In this document: piece by piece, positions 35,601-46,300 of the stretch
Layout: every line of letters starts with the position of its first letter
How positions within the stretch are numbered: position 1 is the first letter of the stretch
Position numbers and translations under genes: made by a program
NCBI GenBank assembly: GCA_022432975.1
Contig: CM039509.1
Location: 1,667,982-1,731,981 of the forward strand
Reading direction: 5' to 3'
DNA length: 64,000 bases
From: Begonia masoniana
Taxonomy: Eukaryota > Streptophyta > Magnoliopsida > Cucurbitales > Begoniaceae
The notes under the pieces: model-generated
Told to the model about the DNA's origin: nothing
What the model saw: the letters and a program-made list of their open reading frames with translations, nothing else
Databases searched by the model: none

Positions 35601-36224
35601 TATTTTAATAAATTAAACATAATATTACTCTTATAATATGTTGTCACTTGAAGAGGGAATGCTTTAAAAGAAAATCATATGATAATTTTACAAAAAAAAA
35701 AAAATATAGTTAATTAATTTAGTTTACATTAAAATGTGTAATTAAATTTAAATTTAAATTTTTTTAATATCTTAGTATTATAAGTAACAAAAATGTGAAG
35801 TTAGATCAATGATAACAAAATAATATTTCTAAAGCAAAAATTAAGTGTTTTTTTTTTAAGAACAAATATGTCAACATTCCAGATTATGAATCACACATGT
35901 TAGAAGAATAAAAGTTCGACTCAATTTTAATCTTTATTATTTATTTCAGATTTGAAAAAAAGTTGTTTACCTTAGTAATTTATATTTATAACCATTTTTC
36001 AAGAGCATAATACTTCAAATAAAAGTGAATATTTCTTTCCCTAGCTATATAACTCCAGAACCTTTGGTGAATGGTGAACGAGAGAAAATTAGATGATTTA
36101 TAAGTAGAGTTTTCCTTCCTACCTAGTACAATGTATGTTGAGCTAATTCCAAAATAAATCCATACAACTCTAGTATAAAGTAGACTATATTTTACTTGGA
36201 ACACTAGAGAGTCCACTTCAACTG
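32636..36224. other. Intergenic AT-rich DNA with two diverged inverted-repeat structures
   Basis: No gene is recognised. The overlapping open frames at 33773-34115 lie in a short GC-richer patch without homology. Two foldback-like structures are visible: arms around 34160-34300 and 34500-34640 (AAGTGCAATTTAGTTCTTAA against AAGTGCATATTAGTCATCAA), and arms around 34735-34795 and 34955-35015 (GTGCAAAGTT...). They look like old non-autonomous DNA transposons. Confidence 0.4.
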
Positions 36225-36460
36225 CCTGATATATAACTAAGTAATAACAAAGCCTGTAACTCATCCTCTAACGTAGTAGCAATACCCACAACTAATTCGT
36301 TGACGTGCTCGTTGATACTATGCCCTTGTGCATATTTCAAATTCATTAGTTTCTTAATCATAAAAGTTTTATTCTGAGCACTCTGACTTTGAAACGGTAA
36401 GTCTTCTTTCTTCCATAGTTGATTGACTAATATTTGCAGCAATATCGTGAAACACACATG
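36225..36460 (-). pseudogene. Copia gag fragment
   Basis: The minus strand reads LWKKEDLPFQSQSAQNKTFM, then IKKLMNLKYAQGHSINEHVN and TTLEDELQALLLLSYI. This matches the UBN2-type Gag of plant Copia elements (family style: SAQNKxFLIRKLMNLKYKEG ... DDELQALLLLSSLP). It ends at a stop and abuts the left end of the hAT element, which may have inserted into this relic. Confidence 0.75.
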
Positions 36461-36464
36461 CATC

Positions 36465-39400
36465 TAGGGGTGGGCACAGTTCTGGCCAGTCTTGTTCCGC
36501 GCCGGAACTGGAACCAGACTGAGCCGTTCAAGAGTTTTTTAAAAAATCTCGAAACCAACCTCGGCAGGAACCGGGACAAGACTTGTATAAAAAAACATAT
36601 TTTCAAAAAAAATTATAAATACTCGATCCAACGTCTAAAATTAGTGCAATATTTTAAAAGTATAAACCAAATAGTAGATCCAACTATCTAACAATTAACA
36701 TATAATTAAATCAAACTATCTAAGAATTAACATACAAACAAAATCTGACTATCCAACATTCATATGAATTGTAAGAAACTAAATCAAACATCCAAAATAA
36801 ATGTAATACTTTAAAAATACAAACCAAGTAGTAAATCCAACTATCTAATAATTAATATACAAACTAAATTCAACTATCCAACAATTAACATATAAATTAA
36901 ATCCAACTATCCAACATGAAAATTAAATCTAAGAAACTAAATCCAACGTAAAAAATAAATGCAATACGTTAAAACTACAAACCAAATAATAAATCTAGCT
37001 ATCTAACATAAAAATTAAATCCAACTATCTAACATGAAAATGAAATATAAGAAAATAAATCCAATATACAAAACTAATCCAATAAGCAACAACTTTAAAA
37101 ATACAAATTACAAATCAAATAGTTGGAACCATATCAAAGTATCGATATGTCATCTTCTTCAAACTTTTCATCCGTAACGGAATCTACAAAATGAAAATAT
37201 TGAAGACATTAGTAAATCATTAGAGATAAATATGTTAAACAAATAAATATTAGAATGTTTGAACCTTCTTAAATAGTTAAAATCATACTATCATCGAAAT
37301 CATCGTCAATGTTTTTCAAAATTTTAAAAGGATTGAATGTTTTCAGCCAACTTTGATCGCATATAAGAACTTCAACACTTTAGAGAGTTAGAGAACTGCG
37401 AAAGGAATCAAGAACACGACCACCACAACTAAAAGTAGATTCTTACGCTACCATAGAAATTGAAATGATCAATATAACTTTCGTAATTGCACTCAAAACT
37501 CGATACTTATCGGAGTTCCTCTTCCATCAAAGTAATATGTCAGCACTCTCTAAAAAATTCTCTAATTTCTCAGAAAAATATTGATCAATCTCTGACATAT
37601 TACTTTTCTCATTTCTCTCGAAAAAATTTCTAGACCTATAAAACAAATAGTACACTACTGTTGAACGAGCTTGCACCAAAGAACTCGTTGACTCTCGAGA
37701 CCTTTGTTGACCATCGCTGATACTTGGAGTATGGTCTTCATTGGTTGTATCACCTTTATATTCGGTATACAACTTTTCAACTACATCATCCACCTACTTT
37801 GCATATTGTGCAACTCTTTTACTACCGAATAAAATGACTAAACAATGCCGTAAAAATCTTGTTTTGCAACTTGGATCAAGAACAATAGCAACATATACAA
37901 GCATGTTTATTTTTTCAAAAGATTCCCAATATTTATCAAACTTCTTTTGCATCTTGATGGTCATTCTTCTCAACATTATATTATCATCGTTAGCATATGT
38001 GTTAATAGCAATCTTCAAATTACATACTTCACCTATGTACATATTCAATGTAATATGCAGAGAAGCAAAAACATTAAGTGTCATGGTATAAAATGTCTCT
38101 AAGAATTTTATGTATTCTCGAATGCATGACCAATCTTCAGCTGTAGGTGAACCTTCCCCTCCCATTTCATGCAAGAAAGAGCTATCATTCTCTGCTAATT
38201 TTTCAAATGTCGTTTCATACTTCTCAGCACTTGCCAACATCAAATACGTAAAGTTTCAACGAGTAGGAACGTCGAGCGACAAAGTACTTTTACAGGCAAT
38301 TTTAATCGCATCAACGCAAGCTTTGAACTATTGCAATCTTCCCAGAAAAAACCTTACATACTTAACAACTTTTCATACCCTCGCTATGGACTTATGATGT
38401 TCTTTCAATTCATAAGAAACGATCAAATTTAGGACATGTGCAAAACATCTCATATGCATATGATCGTCATTTAAAATCAATCATTTCCAATTAAAATTGT
38501 ATTCATCAAATAAGAATTAGCAACGTCGTTTGAAGATGCATTATCAATAGTTACGGTTGTAACATTTTCAATCTCCCAAACAAGCAAACATTTTTCAACT
38601 TCCTTACCAATAAATTCACCCTTATGGTTCGGAATTAAACAAAAATTAAATATTTTCTTTTGCATTTTCCACTCTTGATCAATATAATGACATGTAAGCA
38701 CCATGTAATTCAAATTTTGAATTGATGTTCATGTGTCAGTGGTCAAACATACCCTCTGTGATGTTGTAAAAAAATACTTCTTCAATTTGCTTCTTTCTGT
38801 CTAAAATATCTTGCAATGGTTCTTCTAGATGGCATAATGAACTTGAGATTTAGACACAGACAAAATGTCCTAAAATCAATTTCTTCAATCACTTTCAATG
38901 GAAATTCATCCAATATAATCATGTTTCCGAGAAATTCTTGAGCAGTCATTATAGTAAATGTGGGTACACCAGCAATCTTGTTCTCATTAGGTTTAAAGCT
39001 CAGAGTTTTTTACTTGTTGTCTACATTTCGTTGAAACTTTTTGCGTACTTTAATATACTTTATTGAACTTGAAGTTTTATTTTTCGTCGGTTGTGCTACA
39101 TAAATTTGGTCACAATAATTACACTTATCTGAGTTGGTGTTCGGTACCCTAGTGTACTGATTCCAAACTAAAAACTCAGTTCTCTTTTAATCCACATGCT
39201 AATTTTCACCATGAGAAGAATCCATCTATTCAGACACAAATTTATGCACAAAAAAACACATCTATTCAGAAACCAAATAACAACTGATGGACTACCAAAT
39301 AACAGAACACTAAATAATTGTTGAAATCTTTCTACGTAACAATAACAAAAGTTACAAAGCTAACCTAAAATAGATTAAGATCACAAATTTTGATCAATAT

Positions 39401-40131
39401 CAATTTTGATAAACTACAACATTAACATCGATTTTCATATAAATTTCTTGTGCATAAATAAACTACAACATCAATTCATCAATGCATCAATTTTGATAAT
39501 CAAAATAATTTAAATCAGAAAAATCAATTTGTATTTTGTAAGGTGTGCTCACTGCTCAGTCCTGCATCAATTTTGAATTTTTGATAATAAAAAAAAATAC
39601 TCACCTAGTCACCTTTAGGCTTCAGGAAGAACAAGTGCGAAGAACTGAAGAGTTGCAATGAGTCTTTGGCGGTTCGACCTTCGACGTCTTGCGAATTGCG
39701 AAGGGCAATGCGCGGTTGGTTCAGACTTCGGCAAGGGCAGGTGCGATCATGCGTCGTACATGGTTCCGACTTCGACTAAGGCACTGGCGTCGACGTGGCG
39801 TGACTCGCGTCTTGGTGTTGGGTGACTGGGTCTCTAGCTTGGTGAAGGACGAAGAACTAAACTGAAGAGTGAAGAAGGAAACACATCCCACGTTTTTTCG
39901 CCTCAGTGACCTAGGGTTCAAAGATTCGAAAGTCAAAATTGAACATGTTATTGGTTTTTCAGTTTTAAACAGTCCGGTCCTCGATTTTTTGGGATTTTTG
40001 AATCAGGACCGTGTCCACACGATTTCTTGGTTGGCAGAACCGGTCCTGGCCCAGGACTGTTTTAGTACCGACTGAAACTAGACTGAAACTCCTAGTCCGA
40101 TTCGGTTCCAGTCCGGTTCTGCCCACCCCTA
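36465..40131 (-). mobile_element. hAT transposon, full-length but decayed (3.67 kb)
   Basis: Ends TAGGGGTGGGCA and TGCCCACCCCTA form short hAT-type inverted repeats. The flanking 8-mers CATGCATC (36457-36464) and CATGCATT (40132-40139) are an 8-bp target duplication with one change. The interior encodes a broken RICESLEEPER/DAYSLEEPER-like transposase on the minus strand. Length, ends and duplication size all fit an autonomous plant hAT that has since died. Confidence 0.88.
37330..39230 (-). pseudogene. RICESLEEPER-like hAT transposase pseudogene
   Basis: Pieces in order are a BED-finger-like CNYCDQIYVAQPTKNKTSSS (39095), YMVLTCHYIDQEWKMQKKIF and VTIDNASSNDVANSYL (38713-38520), HMRCFAHVLNLIVS (about 38455), the long block TAEDWSCIREYIKFLETFY to FLRHC (38150-37830), and the C-terminal dimerisation region ending VLDSFRSSLTL (about 37400). 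Family proteins have VASESAFSxGGR there; this copy has a stop in that motif and another shortly after, plus frame changes elsewhere. It cannot make an intact enzyme. Confidence 0.88.
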
Positions 40132-40139
40132 CATGCATT

Positions 40140-41264
40140 AACCCATCATCTGATATAAACAACACATTTTTTATGCATCAATTCCGAAACTTTATTTTTC
40201 TTATCTCTCGGTCTCATTACATCTTCATTAATTGACTCATTAATATCCTTAGAGTAAGTATATCTTCTATCATAGGTTTTCACATATAAAAGAGTTTGGT
40301 TGGAGTGTTCATCGATCGGGTGGATCAATATGCTCTCGGGGACAATTTTAAAGTCCATTGGAAAAATTTTCCTACTATATTCCATCATTAGATGTCTTAT
40401 AATATAATATATATTTTGATGCTATAGTTAAAGATGATCTAAGAGCTCACTTAACTCTTTTCTTGAAAACGAATTCTTCAACTATCGGGTAGATATTTAT
40501 TGATGTTGATCTGCTGTCATAACATCTACAAAATGAAAATCACAACACCTAATGTACTTTAGATGATTGATTTTTTGCATGTGAAAATATGAGATTTTGC
40601 TTTTCATAAGAACTTTATAGTCCTTGACTATAATCTAATGATTTAGTCGAGAACTACTTGATTATCCGCCTTACATACAACTATGTAATCAATATCTAGA
40701 CACATAGATAACAAAGCACACATTAGACTTCCTTTTGCTTATGTGTAAGGTATCTTATACATTTTCTTAATTTTCAGCTGAATTCTTTGGACATTGATTT
40801 TCATTAAATTTGGTACTTTCAGCAATAAGGGTAAATCTTGCATGCCAAATCATACGAGTATTGTTTTGTTATAGCTCTTTTTTGTGATAACATAAGTGTA
40901 CATTGAGACAATCTTGATGTATATGAATTCCTAATACAAAAAAGGTGACCTCAAAATATTTCATCTTAAAACTTTATAATTGATCACATTAATTGCAACA
41001 ATTACATTTTTCTTATTGACTTATAGTAACATCTTTGTGTTGGTCTATAATTCACCAATAAAAATTTAGAAAGAGAAAACTTATTTTTAAAGTAATTTAT
41101 AATTTAAGATATCTTTGTAAATTTTAATTTAATATCATAATGTTATTTATAATAGCAAGTAAATAACTTATAGAACTACTAACTTTAACTTACATCTATG
41201 AATTAACATTACATAGAAACGGGTCAAAACTTCAATTACAATTATCGAGTGTAATTATCAACCC
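40140..41264. other. AT-rich DNA right of the hAT element, no gene seen
   Basis: A minus frame at 40146-40388 begins MMEYSRKIFPMDFKIVPES and is unassigned. Since it adjoins the hAT target site it may be part of the same Copia relic as 36225-36460. The rest is AT-rich and featureless. Confidence 0.35.
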
Positions 41265-41860
41265 AAAAAAAAAAAAAAAAAAAAAAATGAAGCTTATTGG
41301 GTCTCAATACCTTCGTTCGTATCACTTCCAGTAAAGCTTGAAGGGGAAACTGAGACTTCAGTTGTAACAACAAGTCATGTACGTCACTCCAGTAGCTTTG
41401 ATAACGTTCATGTTCGTCTCTTTGGAACAAATCATTGAAGTTGGAAAGTTCTTTACTTCATCAAAACGCAGTACTAATTCCCGAATTCGCTTCCATGTAA
41501 GCTTATTGTGTCCTCATACCACTTCGTTCTCACACTTCAAGTTAAAGCCTTGAAGGTAAATGATAACTTCAGCTTAACGAAAGTCATTTAATAGCAACCG
41601 TCTTAGCTGATACTTAGTTCGTTTTGAAACAATCGATTTGAAGTAAGTTTCTTTTTACTCATCAAACGCTTCCTAAGTCCCTAATTATGCTCCATGATGG
41701 GATCTTGGTCCTCATACCTTCTTCCCATCACTTCAGTTAAAGCCTTGAAGTGAAATTGATAACTTCGTTCTAACAACAATCCATGTAACAGTGCAACCTC
41801 ATTAGCATGTACATTCAGTTCTTTTGAAAAAATCGATTGATGAAGGTTCTTTTACTTCAT
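41265..41860. repeat. Tandem repeat of about 200-209 bp running into an assembly gap
   Basis: After a poly-A run (41265-41287), three units start near 41292, 41501 and 41701. Each has GCTTATTGTGTCCTCATACC, then TTAAAGCCTTGAAG, TGATAACTTC and ACTTCATCAAACGC blocks in the same order. Units differ by many small indels. The array stops at the N gap, so its true length is unknown. Confidence 0.75.
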
Positions 41861-41960
41861 NNNNNNNNNNNNNNNNNNNNNNNNNNNNNNNNNNNNNNNN
41901 NNNNNNNNNNNNNNNNNNNNNNNNNNNNNNNNNNNNNNNNNNNNNNNNNNNNNNNNNNNN
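41861..41960. other. Assembly gap (100 N)
   Basis: Exactly 100 N next to a tandem array, a typical place for assembly failure. The missing 5' part of FEY could lie here. Confidence 0.98.
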
Positions 41961-42430
41961 GTTACGAAATGGCCGAAATTTACGAGGAGGGAATTTTTTC
42001 GTGAAGTTGTTTTTAGATAAATAAATAAAAAAATACACAAAAAGATTAAATAAAATAAAAGAAAATTAAGAAGAAAGAATCTTTTATAGAAAATAGAATG
42101 CTTCACGAGGAAGCACCATTCTATTTCCCTTCGGCCCGAGCTCGCGAGTCGAAGAACATGAAAGCGTACCGATGGGGATGAGATCTCTTACGTTCTCCAT
42201 AGCGCCGACCCGACGTTTACGACCCTCCTCCGACGCGCCGGCTTTCTCTGCGCCGTCTACGGCCAGACAACGGCGGAGGTGTGGCTACGGTTCCTCCTCG
42301 CGCACCAAGTCGAACGGTCGAGCTCCTTCGTGCCGGTTTCGTTCTGTTGGTGGCGGGGTTGGTTGAGGTCGATTGAGCTCGTACACCGGCCCTTTCAAGC
42401 GAAGTGTAAGGTTAAAACGGTTGTAAGTTC
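41961..42430. other. GC-rich island, unassigned
   Basis: 42120-42420 is much more GC-rich than its surroundings, with open frames on both strands (for example GDEISYVLHSADPTFTTLL followed by RRAGFLCAVYGQTTAEVWL). None matches FEY or a domain I know. The TTAEVW run is faintly reminiscent of Copia Gag. Probably transposon leader or coding debris. Confidence 0.3.
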
Positions 42431-43366
42431 CAAGAGCATTATACAGAAACATTTGCACGTTATAATATTGATGACATTTTACACACAATACACATTTTTC
42501 TTTGCACATTATGATTTGTAAATGAACTACTCGCTCTCTTTTTTTTTCATCAAAAGTAGTCAGTAGTTGCATTTTTTTAATCATGTCGCATTTGTATTTT
42601 AATCACTCAGTCATTGCTGAATAAGTATGCGCAGTTGGGATTTTATATCTTTATTACAAATTTTTTGCATACATACTGAAGATGGAAGATGCACACAAAC
42701 ACACATACCAGTTTTATTAGTTTAACTGGATTTATGTAAATTACAAATGAAAGTACTACCCATGTTAATTAATTTTTTCCAAATTTTTACCTGTAATTTC
42801 TTCATGTATGGAATTTTTATCCTTACACTTCCAGCACTTAACGTGTATCAACCTTTGCCCCATCTCTTTTGCTCTATTTTCAAAATCCTCTTTTAATATT
42901 TTGCATATGTGGTTTAATGTGGAATGACTGGTTTATGGTGTACTCTGAAAAATGTGTGAAAGAAATTTTCATGATCTTCCACTTTACTACTTGTATTTGT
43001 TTGCTGATAAAGTAAGAATTGATCATCCTTTAAAAGTGAATATGTTGATTTTATAACTACTTGGACAATGGAACATTTGGATATAACTTCTTATTAATTG
43101 CTTACTCACACACCTCTTCCTCTGTGTCAGTTCAAATAATCCATTCCATGACTTTTGAGAATTACTATTATTTTTCCAACGTTTAAACTTATAGGCTTTT
43201 GAACAAATGCTTTAAACCATGCATTTCGGCCTTTAAAGGCCGTTATAGAATTATTGGCAGGAACAAAGATTATTTTATTTTGGAAGTTGTAACTCACGCT
43301 GTAAATGTTTTTGTATTGACGGCCTTGTTTTTTATCTGATGGTAACATCCTCTTTTATCTGTCTAG

Positions 43367-46300
43367 ATGCATTACGTCGGCTTCGTTGATACAGATGACA
43401 TGAATTTTGTTTCGGGGAAAAAGAAATTTACAAGCTTAATGGGATACTCAAGCAGTAAGCTTGCACAGGTGCAATTACTAGTTGATATATCTGGTCTTCT
43501 TCCCCATTCTTAATCCCCAATTTTTTCAAAATGGAACTTTTAATGATATTATAATAGACCAATCTACTGCACTTAAATATAACACTTCAGTGCTTCACTA
43601 CCTTGTCTATTGTTGATATTGGTATCACCTCAAGCTGATTGTCTTTATACCTGATAGTACAAATTCGTTATTGTTTAATTATGAGCAGTTAATTCTGCTA
43701 AATGATTTAAAATTTTCTTTTTCTTCAGGGCTCATATATTCTAATTTCCCTGAAATGTTTTTGTGTATTATAATTTCAGATGTTTTGGCCAGATAATCTA
43801 CAATTGTCAATTTGATTGTTTTAAACATTGCTAATTAATTCCCTGTCTATGCTTTAAGCTTAGAGTATCTCATCCACAGCCATTTTTGCAGTTTTTCTTT
43901 GTCTACTCTTTTCAAGAGTATGTAACTTTTGTCTTGCTTCTGTGAGGCTGATTATATTTTGTCCTCCTGCTTTCTAATTGTCATAAACTTTAGGAGTTTA
44001 CTTATATGGTCTTTATTTTCTCTATTGAATAGTTTTAATTCAACTTAGCTGTTGTCTATTGGTACAAATAATTGTAGTTCTTTTATACCTCAAGCTAGTA
44101 ACAAATAGTTACATACTAAAGTTTTTCCCCAAGTTCATTCTTTGAGTTTCAGTTTGAATTAATGAAGAAAATGTTTATTTTGTTTCTTAAACGACTTAGA
44201 ACTATTCGTTGTTGTTGTAAGCGAAGAAGTTCTTGTTAACCAATGCTGATTTTGTGCCCCGGTATCTAACTTTTTGTTATTTATTTTTATGGCTTCATTG
44301 CTAACATAAGAAATCAGTGTCTTTTGGGCTGCAGGTTATGTTTAGCAGTGTCCTCCATAAGAGACTGCCTGCTGAAGCTGGCATTAATGTAGTGTGTGTT
44401 TCGCCCGGAGTTGTTCACACAAATGTTGTAAGCCTTCTTTCACATTCATCTCTGTTTTTAGTCTCTATTGTTAGTTCTGTATCTTGGACATTAATTTTGA
44501 CGGCTGTAGATACTCTAAAAATAACTTTTTAATGATGCTAGAAATAAGTTTTTCTCACCATCATCTGTAAGACACTTGAATATGATAGTAGTATATGATG
44601 AGGACATCATCGACGTTTTTATTATTTATGTGATTTTATTATTTATTCCAATTATTGTTATTTTTCGTGTTTTAGGGTTATTATGGGCCCGTTAGGGTTA
44701 GCCCAAGTTTAGTCTATTTAAACGCTTTTATTGTAATGTGTTTAGTAGTTGATGATTATTGAATGAAATGGTTTCTTGAAACCCTATTTTCCAATCCCCT
44801 AATCTCTCTCGAGCTTCTCCTCTTCCTTTCTCCTTTCTTCTTGGCTATAATTCTTTTTCTCTTCCCCCCTCTACTTCGGCTATATTTTTCATTCTAATTC
44901 CGCTGCCTGCATCAAATTGGTATCAGAGCAGGGTTTTATTGTTTTCTCAAACAATAAAATCTTGGTGCCCTAGTTTTCGTGTTCGGTTACTGTTCATCGC
45001 CAGAAACACTGTTCATCACCGGAAATACTGTTCATCGCCGGAAACACTGTTCATCGCCGGTCACTGTTCATCGGCGGCGCACTGTTCATTGCCGGTCACT
45101 GTTCATCGCCGGTTACTGTTCATCTAGAAAAATTTGAAACTTTGCTGGGTTTGTTCTATTTTCGGTTCTCCAATATGAGAGAAGGTAAATTTGACCGAAG
45201 TCGCACCACTAGTTTCGTTGTAGTTCTGTGTTTCTTGGTGAATTATTTACTGTGATTTTTGTGCAATTTATTTGGTCAATATGAGGATAAGGAGTGGTGC
45301 GCAAAATAATCATTATCCAGAGGATAATTGGCAAAGAACATCAATTGACCATTTTGATAAAGTAAAACCTTATACTATTTTGTTGCCTATTTTTAGTGGT
45401 CATTCAGATGGTTTTGATATCTTTGATTGGTTAGAAAGGGTAGAGGTATTATTTGAACGTGATGATTATTCAGAGAGAAGAAAAATCCTACTAGCTTCTT
45501 GGAGTTTTGACGGGTATGCTAAATCGTGGTGGGACAAACTTACAAGAAAAAAAAAATTAGATGGCAAGGGCGAAATTCGTACATGGGAGTTAATGAAGTG
45601 TCTAATACAAAATGAGTTTTCCTCAAGACACTACAAACGGAGGCATGACTCTCGACAAGTTTCAGGGTCACAAAACACATGGAAGTCACCACCCTCTTTA
45701 GCACATGCACGTAATGAATTTGTTGAAGAGTCTGAAAAGAAAGATAAACTTGAGCAATTGGGTCTTAAGATTCAACAAGATCTTGAAAGGATTATCGAAA
45801 CATGGAGGGAGTTCACTGATGAGCAATTGCGAAAGGAAGCAGCAGTTTTAAGAATTCAGAAGCATTTCAGACAATATCGAACAAGAAAATCTTACCTAAG
45901 TCTACGGTCATCTGCAATCACTTTGCAAACAAGATTAAGCACAATGATGGCTCGTGATTTTAATGTCGATGACCTGGTAGCTTATAAATGCCATTTTACA
46001 CCATATGTTGATCATTTTCTTCCTCAATCTATTGATTTTGCTTCTACTAACACTGTTTGCCTAACATGTCCTATCACAACACATGAGGATAAAATTGAGG
46101 CTATCTTAGGTGAACAGATAGTATTTACTCATGAAGGTAAGGTCCAGCACTTTCTTGTCTGTTGGATGGATCGACAAAACAGTGATTGTATGTGGATTTA
46201 CAAAGAGACACTTCAGCATTTGGATCCAGACCTATTTGAGTTCTCTCATAGTCATATGGATATTTCTTTATCGGATTCGAGGCCAGTTAGAAAGATTTTT

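Noticed and set aside
42172..42584. Open frames in the GC-rich island, considered as the missing FEY first exons
   Set aside because: None contains the Gly-rich nucleotide-binding motif or other FEY N-terminal landmarks.
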